In this document: piece by piece, positions 50,864-58,892 of the stretch
Numbering within the stretch: position 1 is the first letter of the stretch
Layout: every line of letters begins with the position of its first letter
Assembly (NCBI GenBank): GCA_040901445.1
Contig: JBBDYQ010000012.1
Location: forward strand, 77,234 to 141,233
DNA from: Thermoleophilaceae bacterium
GTDB lineage: Bacteria; Actinomycetota; Thermoleophilia; Solirubrobacterales; Thermoleophilaceae
Direction of reading: 5' to 3'
Length of the DNA: 64,000 nucleotides
Notes under the pieces: model-generated
Seen by the model: the letters and a program-made list of their open reading frames with translations, nothing else
Database searches by the model: none
Told to the model about the DNA's origin: nothing
Program-made: the position numbers and the translations under genes

Positions 50864-51610
50864 GTGCTTCCCCACAACACCGAGCGCATCCTCGGCATGC
50901 TCGGCGAGGACGCGCTGGTGCTCGACGTGGGCGGATGGGCGGCGCCGTTCAACCGCGCCACCCACATGCTCGACGTCATGCCGTACGAGAGCCGCGGCGG
51001 GCTGATCCCGGGCGGCTACGGCCCGGGGCCCGAGCGCTTCGGGCCCGACACCTGGACGATCCGGGACATGTGCGACCGCGAACCCTGGCCGTACGGGGAC
51101 GACGTCTTCGACTTCGCCGTCTGCATCACCACGCTCGAGGACATCCGCGATCCGATCTGGGTCTGCAGCGAGCTCGCGCGCGTCGCGAAGGCGGGCTACG
51201 TCGAGGTCCCCACGGTCCTCGCCGAGCTGGTCTACAGCCGCACCGAGGCCTGCGTGGGGCATGCCCATCACCGCTGGCTCTGCGAGATCGAGGACGGTGG
51301 GCTGGTGTTCATGCACAAGTGGCACTCGCTCAACGGCGACTGGCGGGTGCGCGTGGTGCCGCGCTGGCAGGAGTCGATGACCATGGAGGACCACCTGCAG
51401 GGTCTCTTCTGGGAGGGCGAGCTGCCGGCGCGCGAACGGGTGGTGGTGGGCGCCTATCCCACCGACGAGATCGTCGCGCGCGTGCGTGAGCGCTTCTCTC
51501 CCTCCCCGCTCGAGCTGCGGCTCAAGCGCATGCGGGCGGAGGCTCTCCCGCGCGTCGCGCGGCCCGTCCGCCGCATGGCCGAGCGGGTACTGGGCGGGCT
51601 GCGCGCCTGA
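50864..51610 (+). CDS. SAM-dependent methyltransferase-like protein
   Basis: A 248-residue protein from GTG 50864. The SAM site is DALVLDVGGWAAPFNRATHM with LDVMPYESRGG; DDVFDFAVCITTLEDIRDPI and WVCSELARVAKAGYVEVP follow, the usual order for class I methyltransferases that act on sugar or glycan precursors. A TylF- or HNH-like end is not seen. Downstream is a dolichol-phosphate-sugar-type glycosyltransferase, which fits a cell-envelope glycan role (inference). Confidence 0.75.
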   Translation: MLPHNTERILGMLGEDALVLDVGGWAAPFNRATHMLDVMPYESRGGLIPGGYGPGPERFGPDTWTIRDMCDREPWPYGDDVFDFAVCITTLEDIRDPIWVCSELARVAKAGYVEVPTVLAELVYSRTEACVGHAHHRWLCEIEDGGLVFMHKWHSLNGDWRVRVVPRWQESMTMEDHLQGLFWEGELPARERVVVGAYPTDEIVARVRERFSPSPLELRLKRMRAEALPRVARPVRRMAERVLGGLRA

Positions 51611-51616
51611 CAGGGT

Positions 51617-51644
51617 CCCCCTCGCCGGTCCAGACCGGCGGGGG
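51617..51644. terminator. Hairpin between methyltransferase and glycosyltransferase genes
   Basis: CCCC-T-CGCCGGT, loop CCAG, ACCGGCG-GGGG. A strong stem, no T-run. It is followed at once by the -10 box of the next gene. Confidence 0.5.
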
Positions 51645-51650
51645 TACACT
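51645..51650 (+). promoter_or_regulatory. -10 box of a leaderless promoter (glycosyltransferase)
   Basis: TACACT, 8 nt before GTG 51659, directly after the hairpin. Confidence 0.45.
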
Positions 51651-51658
51651 GGCCGTCC

Positions 51659-52645
51659 GTGGAGCGATCGCTCTCCCTGCTCAGCGTCGTTGCGCCGGTG
51701 CTCGACGAGCAGGAGCTCGTGGAGGCCTTCTACGCGCGTGTCGTGGATGCCCTCGCCGGTGTCCCGTTCGAGTTGGTGGTCGTCGATGACGGGTCGAGTG
51801 ATCGCACGCCGGAGTTGCTGGCGCGGTTGGCGTCGACCGATCCGCGGGTGAAGGTGGTCACGCTGTCGCGCAACTTCGGCCATCAGGCGGCGATCACCGC
51901 GGGGCTGGATCACGCGTCGGGGGATGCGGTGGTGATGATCGACGCCGATCTCCAGGACCCGCCCGAGTTGATCGGCGAGATGCTCGAGCATTGGCGGCGC
52001 GGCTCGGACGTGGTCTATGCGGTGCGTGAGCAGCGCGCGGGCGAGACCAGGTTCAAGCTGGCCACGGCCAGTCTCTTCTATCGCCTGTTCGCGCGCGTGA
52101 CGCGGATGGACCTGCGTCAGAACTCGGGCGACTACCGGCTCTTCGATCGCCGCGCGCTGGACGTGTTGTTGGCGATGCGTGAGCGCAGCCGCTTCCTGCG
52201 CGGGATGAGCGTCTGGGTCGGTTTCACCCAGACCGCGGTGGCGTATCAGCGCGACGCGCGCTACGCCGGCGAGACCAAGTACACGCTCGCCAAGATGCTG
52301 CGCTTCTCCCTCGACGCGGTGTCGTCGTTCTCCCACGCGCCGCTGCAGGCCGCCACGCTGCTCGGCTTCGTGTTCAGCTTCGTCGCCTTCCTCGGCATCC
52401 CGATCGCGCTTCTGGCCAAGGCCGCCGACCTCTACGTCCCCGGCGTCACCTCACTGCTGATCGTGGTGCTGATGTTGGGGGGGATCCAGCTGATCACCGT
52501 CGGCATCATCGGCGAGTACGTCGGGCGCATCTACGACGAGGTCAAGGACCGCCCGCTCTACATCGTGCGCGACCGCCGCAACGTCGCGGCGATCCACGTG
52601 GCCGGGCCTGTCGAGGCCCGCCGCGCCGAGGAGGAGGTGGCGTAG
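51659..52645 (+). CDS. Polyprenyl-phosphate glycosyltransferase (GtrB/DPM1-like)
   Basis: A 328-residue family 2 glycosyltransferase. The N-terminus is LLSVVAPVLDEQELVEAFYA; the GT-A site has FELVVVDDGSSDRTPELLAR and VVMIDADLQDPPELIGEMLE (DxD). Two membrane helices near the end (AATLLGFVFSFVAFLGIPIA and SLLIVVLMLGGIQLITVGII) anchor it. It would load a sugar onto a polyprenyl phosphate lipid. Codons such as TTG and GTT are more frequent here than in neighbours, so it may have a different history. Confidence 0.92.
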   Translation: MERSLSLLSVVAPVLDEQELVEAFYARVVDALAGVPFELVVVDDGSSDRTPELLARLASTDPRVKVVTLSRNFGHQAAITAGLDHASGDAVVMIDADLQDPPELIGEMLEHWRRGSDVVYAVREQRAGETRFKLATASLFYRLFARVTRMDLRQNSGDYRLFDRRALDVLLAMRERSRFLRGMSVWVGFTQTAVAYQRDARYAGETKYTLAKMLRFSLDAVSSFSHAPLQAATLLGFVFSFVAFLGIPIALLAKAADLYVPGVTSLLIVVLMLGGIQLITVGIIGEYVGRIYDEVKDRPLYIVRDRRNVAAIHVAGPVEARRAEEEVA

Positions 52646-52649
52646 GTGG

Positions 52650-53138
52650 CTACCCGGCCTCGTGGGCCAGCTCGCCGCGCTCCTCGCGCCCCCTGAGATA
52701 GGCGGCCACGTCCTCCACCGCGCGGGGCTCGGCGGACACCGCCACGAGCTGGGGGGAGTAGACGTCGATCCAGCAGCCGTGGCGCTCGAGGTCGGCCAGC
52801 AGCGAGCGCCAGCGCTCGTCGGGCTCGGGGGCGCCGTGGCGGGGGAAGATCACGCGGAAGGTGGTGTTGCCGGCCTCCCGCACGAGCGCGGTGGCCACCG
52901 CGGCTCCGTCCCGGTCCTCGACGACCACCTCGTCGCCGAGGGCCACGCCGTAGGCGAACACTGGCACGGCGCAGATGCGCGCCCGCCCGCCGTCGAGACG
53001 GCGGGCCAGCAGCCCCTCCCAGCCGTCGTCGGCGTCGAGGTAGAACCACACGGTCTCCTCGCCCTCCCCCAGCACCACCAGGTCCTCGCCCGCGCGGCGC
53101 AGCGGCTTGGCGGGGTGCTCGCGGTACTCGGCCGGCAT
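52650..53138 (-). CDS. DUF4265 domain protein
   Basis: A 162-residue soluble protein: LVVLGEGEETVWFYLDADDG, then RRLDGGRARICAVPVFAYGV, ALGDEVVVEDRDG and NTTFRVIFPRHGAPEPDERW. This is the DUF4265 pattern. There are no signal or membrane segments. It converges on the glycosyltransferase with a 4-nt gap and lies 4 nt after the DNA glycosylase start region on the same strand. Function unknown. Confidence 0.75.
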   Translation of the reverse strand: MPAEYREHPAKPLRRAGEDLVVLGEGEETVWFYLDADDGWEGLLARRLDGGRARICAVPVFAYGVALGDEVVVEDRDGAAVATALVREAGNTTFRVIFPRHGAPEPDERWRSLLADLERHGCWIDVYSPQLVAVSAEPRAVEDVAAYLRGREERGELAHEAG

Positions 53139-53142
53139 AGCT

Positions 53143-53760
53143 CTAGGCCGGCGCGTTGTCCAGCGAGCGCCAGAGGTAGAGGCAGGCCAGGGTCCGCTGC
53201 GGCCGCCATGGCTCCGCGATCCGCTCGAGCTCCGCGGGGGCGGGCAGCCCGGCCAGGCCGTATGCGCGCTCCACCGCGCGCCGGATCCCCAGGTCGCCCA
53301 CCGGCAGCACGTCGGGGCGGCCGAGATGGAACATGAGGAACATCTCCGCCGTCCAGCGTCCCAGGCCCTTGATGGCCGTGAGCTCGGCCACGATCGCCTC
53401 GTCATCGAGCTCGTCCATGCGGTCGAGCTCGAGGCGGCCGTCGAGCACGTGCTCGGCCAGGTCGCGCAGGTAGGCCACCTTGGCGCGGGAGAGCCCGGCG
53501 CCCCGGAGGTCGTCGGGATCGGCGGCGAGCAGCTCGGCGGGCGCCGGCACGCAGTCGCCGAACAACGCGCACACCCGCGTGTAGATGGTGCGCGCGGCCT
53601 TCGTCGAGAGCTGCTGTCCCACGATCGAGCGCAGCAGCGCGCCATAGGCGTCGTCGGGGCGGCCGCGGCGGCGCTCCTCGGGGGCGAGCGGCCCGCCCGC
53701 GTCTATCAGGGCGCCCAGCACCGGGTCGGTGCCCCGCAGCTTCTGCTCGGCGGGCGTCAC
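53143..53760 (-). CDS. DNA-3-methyladenine glycosylase (AlkA/HhH-GPD type)
   Basis: A 205-residue base-excision repair enzyme. The helix-hairpin-helix is ELTAIKGLGRWTAEMFLMFH and the catalytic Asp is in LPVGDLGIRRAVE. LLRSIVGQQLSTKAARTIYT is the typical N-terminal helix. It removes alkylated bases. There is no Ada-type N-terminal part. Its start overlaps the L,D-transpeptidase stop by 4 nt. Confidence 0.92.
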   Translation of the reverse strand: MTPAEQKLRGTDPVLGALIDAGGPLAPEERRRGRPDDAYGALLRSIVGQQLSTKAARTIYTRVCALFGDCVPAPAELLAADPDDLRGAGLSRAKVAYLRDLAEHVLDGRLELDRMDELDDEAIVAELTAIKGLGRWTAEMFLMFHLGRPDVLPVGDLGIRRAVERAYGLAGLPAPAELERIAEPWRPQRTLACLYLWRSLDNAPA

Positions 53761-54764
53761 CGGATGAGGACAGGGGTGCCCATGGGCACGTGGGGGTACA
53801 GCCGCTTGACGTCGCGCACGCGCATGCGGATGCAGCCGTGCGAGGCGCGGCTGCCGATGGACCCCTCGGCGGCCGTGCCGTGGATGCCAACGCCGCCGCC
53901 GAGCCCGAGCCAGCGCGCCTTGAGCGGGTTGCGGGGGTCCCCCGAGGGGATGGTCTGGCCGGCGAACGAGCCAGCCCAGGGGCGGTTGGGCGCATGCCAG
54001 GCGGGGTCGACCTGCCTGCTGAGCACCCGGTGCAGGCCGCGGGGCGTGTCATAGCCGCCGGCGCCCACCGCCACCCGGTATGTGCGAACCACCCGCAGGC
54101 GCTTGAACAGCCGCAGCGTGAAGGTGCGCCGGTCGATGGACACGAACGTGTGGTGGATGCGCCCGAGCCTGCTGGTGGTCACCTTCGGGCGGACGTGCAG
54201 CAGCCGCCCGCGGACCCTGCGGCCCTCGCTGGGGGCTCGCAGCTCGGCGAGCAGGTCCCGGCGCAGCCGGGCGGTGTCGAGCCTGCGCCCGGAGCGGTGG
54301 CGGATGCGCACCACGCGCCTGATGCCGAAGCGCACGCGGGCGTTGCGCGCCGAGCGCCGGAAGCGGGGAGCGACGGCACGCGTGGCCCGTGTGAGCCGGC
54401 CGCCGTCCACCGACGCGTCCAGCTCCACGCGGATCGCGCGGCCGCGTGCCGCGAGCTCGAAGGCCCGCTCCACCATCGCGTCGTAATCGACCGAGAAGCC
54501 CGCGTCCGCCGGGTCCAGCCTGCGCTCCCGGCCGGCCGCGGTGACGATGATGGTTGCGCCGTACACGGGCCCGACCGCCGCGCGGACGGCGCGCTCGGCG
54601 CCGATCGGGCCGAGGCCACCCACGGGCACGCCGGCGATGGCGGCGCCGTCGGGAAGGCGCTTGGGACGCCCGTCCTGCGCGAGCGCCGGAGCTGCGCCAA
54701 GCGCCGCGCAGGCGGCGGCCAGGATCACGACGCGGCTGGGGGTCATGCGGAAAGGATGCCGCAT
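53757..54764 (-). CDS. Secreted L,D-transpeptidase (YkuD) with N-terminal substrate-binding region
   Basis: A 335-residue exported protein; ATG 54764 shares one base with the stop of the ppx-like gene. An ATG at 54746 gives a cleaner signal peptide (TPSRVVILAAACAALGAAPA) and may be the true start. The YkuD catalytic site is near the end: GVGIHGTAAEGSIGSR, then ASHGCIRMRVRDVKRLY with catalytic Cys. RTFTLRLFKRLRVVRTYRVA begins the catalytic domain; the N-terminal part resembles a peptidoglycan-binding 4 (VanW-type) domain. It forms 3-3 cross-links in the cell wall. Confidence 0.88.
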   Translation of the reverse strand: MRHPFRMTPSRVVILAAACAALGAAPALAQDGRPKRLPDGAAIAGVPVGGLGPIGAERAVRAAVGPVYGATIIVTAAGRERRLDPADAGFSVDYDAMVERAFELAARGRAIRVELDASVDGGRLTRATRAVAPRFRRSARNARVRFGIRRVVRIRHRSGRRLDTARLRRDLLAELRAPSEGRRVRGRLLHVRPKVTTSRLGRIHHTFVSIDRRTFTLRLFKRLRVVRTYRVAVGAGGYDTPRGLHRVLSRQVDPAWHAPNRPWAGSFAGQTIPSGDPRNPLKARWLGLGGGVGIHGTAAEGSIGSRASHGCIRMRVRDVKRLYPHVPMGTPVLIR

Positions 54765-56281
54765 CAGGCGCCCACCACCTCCACCTCCCGGCCGAGTGCG
54801 CGCTCCAGCAGGCCGGCGTTGCGCTTGGCGGCCCACAGCGGCACGGTGGCGTCGCCGGGTGCCTCGGCGTTCAGGCGCACGCCGTGCTCGCCCGCCTCGA
54901 CACGCACCGAGCGGATCGCGCCGTCGCGGCTGCGCTCGAACTGCTCGGCCATGCGGACGATGCCCGCGAGCAGGTCCAGCCGCTGCGGGTCGCCCTCGAG
55001 TGCGATCTCGCCGAGCTCGGAGATGTCGGGATCGCCCTTGCGGTGCCAGCGCGCCACGAGGGCCACCAGCAGCAGCTCGCGCGGGCTGAAGCCGGGCAGC
55101 CCGGCGCTGAGGATGAGGTAGCGGGAGTGCTTGTGGTGATCGTCGTAGTCGATGGCTGTACCGATGTCGTGCAGCTGGCACGCGGCCTCGAGCAGCTCAC
55201 GGTCGGCGGCGGAGGGCTCGGCGAGCCCGGCGGCCTCCAGGCCGTCGAGCAGCTCGAGCGAGAGGCGCGCCACGTGCCGGTCGTGGCGGCGGTCGGGACG
55301 GAACCAGCCGGCCAGGCGGTCCACCGCGTCGCGGCGCACGTCGGGGGTGAGCGGCTCGTCCCCGCCGAGGAAGCGCTCCAGGAACACGCCCTCGCGCAGC
55401 CCGAAGCGGGTCAGCTCGACGCCGTCGAAGCCGCCCACCTCCATCACGGTCTGCACGACCAGCGCGCCGCCCAGGATCACGTCGCCGCGGTCGGGCTTGA
55501 TGCCGGGGATCGAGCCGCGCTTGGCGGCCGGGCGTGACGCCAGCTCGTCCACGAGGTCGTCGAGCGCGTCGCGTGCGAGCACGTAGCCCTGCACGCCCGT
55601 GTCGGGATGCCCCGCCCGCTTCAGCGCCGCGGTGGCGAGGTTGCGGATGGTGCCGCCGACGCCCACCAGCCGCCCGCCGCCCGACAGCCAGCCGAGGGCT
55701 TCGAGCTCGCCCGCGACGTGCTCGCGGAGCGCGTCGGCGTGCTTGCGCTTGACGTCGTCTGCCGGAAGGAACGCCTCGGTCACGCGCACGGCGCCGAGTG
55801 GGAGCGAGACGGCGTCGGCCAGGCGCCGGCCGCGCAGCCGCAGCGCCTGGACGCTGCCGCCGCCCACATCGAGGCCGAAGCCGTCGGACAGCGTGGTGGA
55901 GTTGGCCACCGCGAGCCAGTCGTAGCGCGCCTCCTCCTCACCGCTCAGGACCCGAACGTCGAGTGCCGTGCGCTCGCGGATGGCGCCGAGCAGCTCGTCC
56001 CGGTTGCGGGCGTCGCGGATCGCGCTGGTGGCCACGGCGCGAACGTCCTCGACACCCGAGGTGCTGCAGAAGGCGGCGAACACGGCCGCGGCGCGCAGCG
56101 CGCGCTGCATCGGCTCGGGCTTGAGCGTGAGCTCGTCGCCCATGCGCTCGCCGATGCGCACGGCCTCGCGGATCTCGTCCACGAGCTTCCACCACCCGCC
56201 CGGCTGCCAGCCGTACACCACCAGCCGCCAGGAGTTGGACCCCATGTCGATGACGGCTGTCCGCTCCACCTGGCCAGACAT
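54764..56281 (-). CDS. Ppx/GppA phosphatase with C-terminal HD domain
   Basis: A 505-residue protein from ATG 56281. The actin-like ATPase start is TAVIDMGSNSWRLVVYGWQP. DVRVLSGEEEARYDWLAVAN, SDGFGLDVGGGSVQALRLRG and VGVGGTIRNLATAA follow. A C-terminal HD-type part has ACQLHDIGTAIDYDDHHKHS. It would degrade polyphosphate or (p)ppGpp-type substrates. It is divergent (51 nt) from a diguanylate cyclase and coupled to the L,D-transpeptidase gene. Confidence 0.92.
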   Translation of the reverse strand: MSGQVERTAVIDMGSNSWRLVVYGWQPGGWWKLVDEIREAVRIGERMGDELTLKPEPMQRALRAAAVFAAFCSTSGVEDVRAVATSAIRDARNRDELLGAIRERTALDVRVLSGEEEARYDWLAVANSTTLSDGFGLDVGGGSVQALRLRGRRLADAVSLPLGAVRVTEAFLPADDVKRKHADALREHVAGELEALGWLSGGGRLVGVGGTIRNLATAALKRAGHPDTGVQGYVLARDALDDLVDELASRPAAKRGSIPGIKPDRGDVILGGALVVQTVMEVGGFDGVELTRFGLREGVFLERFLGGDEPLTPDVRRDAVDRLAGWFRPDRRHDRHVARLSLELLDGLEAAGLAEPSAADRELLEAACQLHDIGTAIDYDDHHKHSRYLILSAGLPGFSPRELLLVALVARWHRKGDPDISELGEIALEGDPQRLDLLAGIVRMAEQFERSRDGAIRSVRVEAGEHGVRLNAEAPGDATVPLWAAKRNAGLLERALGREVEVVGA

Positions 56282-56332
56282 CCTGTCAGGGGTCAAGTCG
56301 TCCCGGCGCTGGACCGATGTACGACGCGAGAC

Positions 56333-57370
56333 ATGAGCAACCGCACCCTCAGCGACGGCACGCGCCTCGGCGAGCAGCTTCGCCGCGAGCGCCTGCTCGA
56401 CATGGAAGAACGGCTGCGCCCCTACCGGCGGCGGGCATTCGCGGTGCTCGCGATCGCGCTGCTCGCCGGCGTCCCGTGGGTGGGCTGGTGGTGGTTCATC
56501 CCGCTCGCGTTCGCGGCGATCGCCTTCCCCGTCAGCGACCGGCTGATGAGCCGCAGCCCCAGGCCCGAGCGCTGGGCGGCGGGCGGCTGGGCGTTCGCCT
56601 GCCTGATGATCGCGGTGAGCGTGGCCCTCACCGGTGGGCCCGACAGCCCGGCGGTGGCCTGGTTCGCGCTGCCGGCCGTGACCCTCGGGGCGCGCTTCGA
56701 GCGCAAGGGCGTGATCCTGGGGCTGAGCTGGCTCGTCCTGCTGGTGGCGGGCTCCACGATTCCGATGGACCCGGCCTACGCGGCCGATGCCCCGCAGTTC
56801 ATCTTCTTCGCCATGGCGCTCACCATCGCGGTCACGCTCCTCAGCGGCGCGGTCATCCAGTCCGACCGCGAGCATCGCCGCGGGGCGGTCATCGACCCGC
56901 TCACCGGCCTCTTCAACCGCGCGGCGCTCGCCCAGCGCTTCGCCGAGCTCGAGCACCAGGCGCGCCAGACCCCCGACACCGCGACGGTCGGCTTCCTCGT
57001 GGGCGACCTCGACCACTTCAAGAAGATCAACGACGAGCACGGCCATGTCGTCGGCGACGCCGTGCTGCAGAACGCCGCCTACGCCATGCGCAATGCGTTG
57101 CGCGCGTTCGACCTCGTGTACCGGATCGGGGGCGAGGAGTTCGTGGTGGTGCTGCCCGGGGCCAGCATGAACAAGTCGCATGAGATCGGCGAGCGCCTGC
57201 GCCAGGCCGTCGCCGGGAGCGCGCCCCGCGGCATCCCCGTCTCGATCAGCTTCGGAGTGGCCAGCGGCACCCCGGGCGATCTCGGCTTCGGCACGCTCTA
57301 CGAGCGCGCCGACCGCGCCCTGTACGACGCCAAGGAGAACGGCCGGAACCAGGTGGTCGTGGCCGGTTAG
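56333..57370 (+). CDS. Membrane diguanylate cyclase (GGDEF)
   Basis: A 345-residue protein from ATG 56333. The first half has about five or six membrane helices (AVLAIALLAGVPWVGWWWFI, FIFFAMALTIAVTLLSGAVI). The GGDEF domain starts at IDPLTGLFNRAALAQRFAEL, with GDLDHFKKINDEHGHVVGDA and the active motif GGEEF in YRIGGEEFVVVLPG. No inhibitory RxxD is obvious five residues upstream. It makes cyclic di-GMP. The next gene begins 13 nt on. Confidence 0.93.
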   Translation: MSNRTLSDGTRLGEQLRRERLLDMEERLRPYRRRAFAVLAIALLAGVPWVGWWWFIPLAFAAIAFPVSDRLMSRSPRPERWAAGGWAFACLMIAVSVALTGGPDSPAVAWFALPAVTLGARFERKGVILGLSWLVLLVAGSTIPMDPAYAADAPQFIFFAMALTIAVTLLSGAVIQSDREHRRGAVIDPLTGLFNRAALAQRFAELEHQARQTPDTATVGFLVGDLDHFKKINDEHGHVVGDAVLQNAAYAMRNALRAFDLVYRIGGEEFVVVLPGASMNKSHEIGERLRQAVAGSAPRGIPVSISFGVASGTPGDLGFGTLYERADRALYDAKENGRNQVVVAG

Positions 57371-57383
57371 GCTTGCCGGCGCG

Positions 57384-58217
57384 ATGCGCCTGGTGACCTA
57401 CGACGTGGGGGCAGGGCCCCGCGCCGGTGCGCTGGACGGCGACGTGGTCCGCGACGTGTGGGGCATCGATGCCCCGGTGCCGCCTGGCGAGCGCTGCGTC
57501 AGTTCGCTCGTGCGCGGCGGGCTGCTCGGCCAGATCGCCCCCACCGGTCCCGAGCTCGCGCTCGCCGACGTCGCCCTGCTCCCGCCGATCCGCAATCCGG
57601 GCAAGATCGTCTGCATCGGCCTCAACTACCGCTCACACGCGGAGGAGGCCGGGCTGGAGCCGCCCGAGACCCCCACCTTCTTCGCCAAGTTCACAAACGC
57701 GCTGGCCGCCCCGGGCGCCGAGGTGCGCCTTCCCGCCTACAGCCAGAAGGTGGACTTCGAGGCCGAGGTCGCGTTCGTGGTGGGTGCGCGCTGCAAGGAC
57801 GTTCCCGAGGAGGAGGCGCTCGCCCGCGTGGCGGGCTACATGCTCTTCAACGACCTCTCCGCCCGCGACTACCAGTTCAAGACCAACCAGTGGATGCCCG
57901 GGAAGGTGTTCGACGGCTCGGCCCCCTGCGGCCCGGCGCTCGTCACCCCGGACGAGGCGGGCGACCCGATCGAGATGGCGCTCACGCTCAACGGAGAGCA
58001 GATGCAGTCCGCCGCCACGGACGACCTCATCCACTCCGTGCCCGCGCTGCTGTCCTACCTGTCCACGCTGATGACGCTGGAGCCGGGCGACGTGGTTGCC
58101 ACGGGCACGCCCTCCGGGGTGGGCGGGGCGCGAACGCCCAGCGTGTGGCTGAAGCCGGGGGACGAGCTGGTGGTCTCCTCGCCCACGCTCGGGGAGCTGC
58201 GCACGGTGCTCGCGTGA
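57384..58217 (+). CDS. Fumarylacetoacetate hydrolase family protein
   Basis: A 277-residue FAH-fold enzyme: KIVCIGLNYRSHAEEAGLEP, TFFAKFTNALAAPGAEVRLP, the metal ligands in VDFEAEVAFVVGARCKDV, NDLSARDYQFKTNQWMPGKV and MTLEPGDVVATGTPSGVGG. Such enzymes cleave beta-diketones, decarboxylate oxaloacetate or hydrolyse acylpyruvates. The stop overlaps the hydratase-like start (GTGA). It is second in the unit leading to the selenoprotein gene. Confidence 0.92.
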   Translation: MRLVTYDVGAGPRAGALDGDVVRDVWGIDAPVPPGERCVSSLVRGGLLGQIAPTGPELALADVALLPPIRNPGKIVCIGLNYRSHAEEAGLEPPETPTFFAKFTNALAAPGAEVRLPAYSQKVDFEAEVAFVVGARCKDVPEEEALARVAGYMLFNDLSARDYQFKTNQWMPGKVFDGSAPCGPALVTPDEAGDPIEMALTLNGEQMQSAATDDLIHSVPALLSYLSTLMTLEPGDVVATGTPSGVGGARTPSVWLKPGDELVVSSPTLGELRTVLA

Positions 58218-58882
58218 CCCTCGACGAGCGCGTGGCGCGCGGATTGGCGGCGCAGGCTGTACTCCGGCGCGAGCTGATCGAGGGCGGTGCGCGACCGGTG
58301 GGCTGGAAGATCGGCTTCAACATCGCCGCGGTGCAGCAGCGGCTCGGGATCGCCGCGCCGGTCATCGGCTTTCTCACGAGCGCCGGGCTGCTCGAGCCGG
58401 GCGCGAGCCATCGCGCCGGCGGGATCGCCGAGTGCGAGGTCGCGATCCACGTGGGCGCGGACGTGGCGCCGGGCGCGACGCGCGACGAGGCGGCCGCCGC
58501 GATCGCGGCGCTCGGCCCGGCGATCGAGGTCACCGACCGCCCCGACCTCGAGCTCGGCCTCGAGGCGATCCTCGCCGGGAACGTGTTCCACCGGGCGGTG
58601 GCATTCGGCGAGCCGGCGGCCGGCGCCGCGCTCGACGGCGTCGCGGCGCGAGTGCTCGTGAACGGGGAGGAGCGGGGCGCGGCGGACGCGCTGGCGGCCA
58701 CGGGGGATCCGGCCGCGGTGGTGGCGCACGTGGCGGAGCTGGCCGGAGCCGCAGGCGAGCGGCTGCGGGCCGGCGAGCGCATCATCGCCGGCGCGATGCC
58801 GCCGCTGGTCCTGCCCGAGCCCGGTGACCGTGTGGAGCTCGACCTCGGCCCGCTGGGTCGCGTGGCTCTGGCGTTCGCTTAG
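58214..58882 (+). CDS. 2-keto-4-pentenoate hydratase-like protein
   Basis: A 222-residue protein from GTG 58214 with the MhpD/FAH-related fold: GGARPVGWKIGFNIAAVQQR, APVIGFLTSAGLL, AECEVAIHVGADVAPGA, IEVTDRPDLELGLEAILAGN and IIAGAMPPLVLPEPGDRVEL. These enzymes add water to 2-hydroxypenta-2,4-dienoates or decarboxylate 4-oxalocrotonate. With the preceding FAH gene it suggests a meta-cleavage-like catabolic step, but no ring-cleavage dioxygenase is seen. Confidence 0.85.
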   Translation: MTLDERVARGLAAQAVLRRELIEGGARPVGWKIGFNIAAVQQRLGIAAPVIGFLTSAGLLEPGASHRAGGIAECEVAIHVGADVAPGATRDEAAAAIAALGPAIEVTDRPDLELGLEAILAGNVFHRAVAFGEPAAGAALDGVAARVLVNGEERGAADALAATGDPAAVVAHVAELAGAAGERLRAGERIIAGAMPPLVLPEPGDRVELDLGPLGRVALAFA

Positions 58883-58885
58883 GCT
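58880..58885 (+). promoter_or_regulatory. -10-like box before the CPVC protein gene
   Basis: TAGGCT, whose TAG is also the stop codon of the hydratase gene, 7 nt before ATG 58893. It may provide an internal leaderless promoter for the last two genes. Confidence 0.3.
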
Positions 58886-58892
58886 GCGCGCC

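Noticed and set aside
56286-56300. Partial GGGGTCA element in the ppx/GGDEF gap as a second copy of the 61501 palindrome
   Set aside because: Only one arm (AGGGGTCA) is present and there is no inverted partner.
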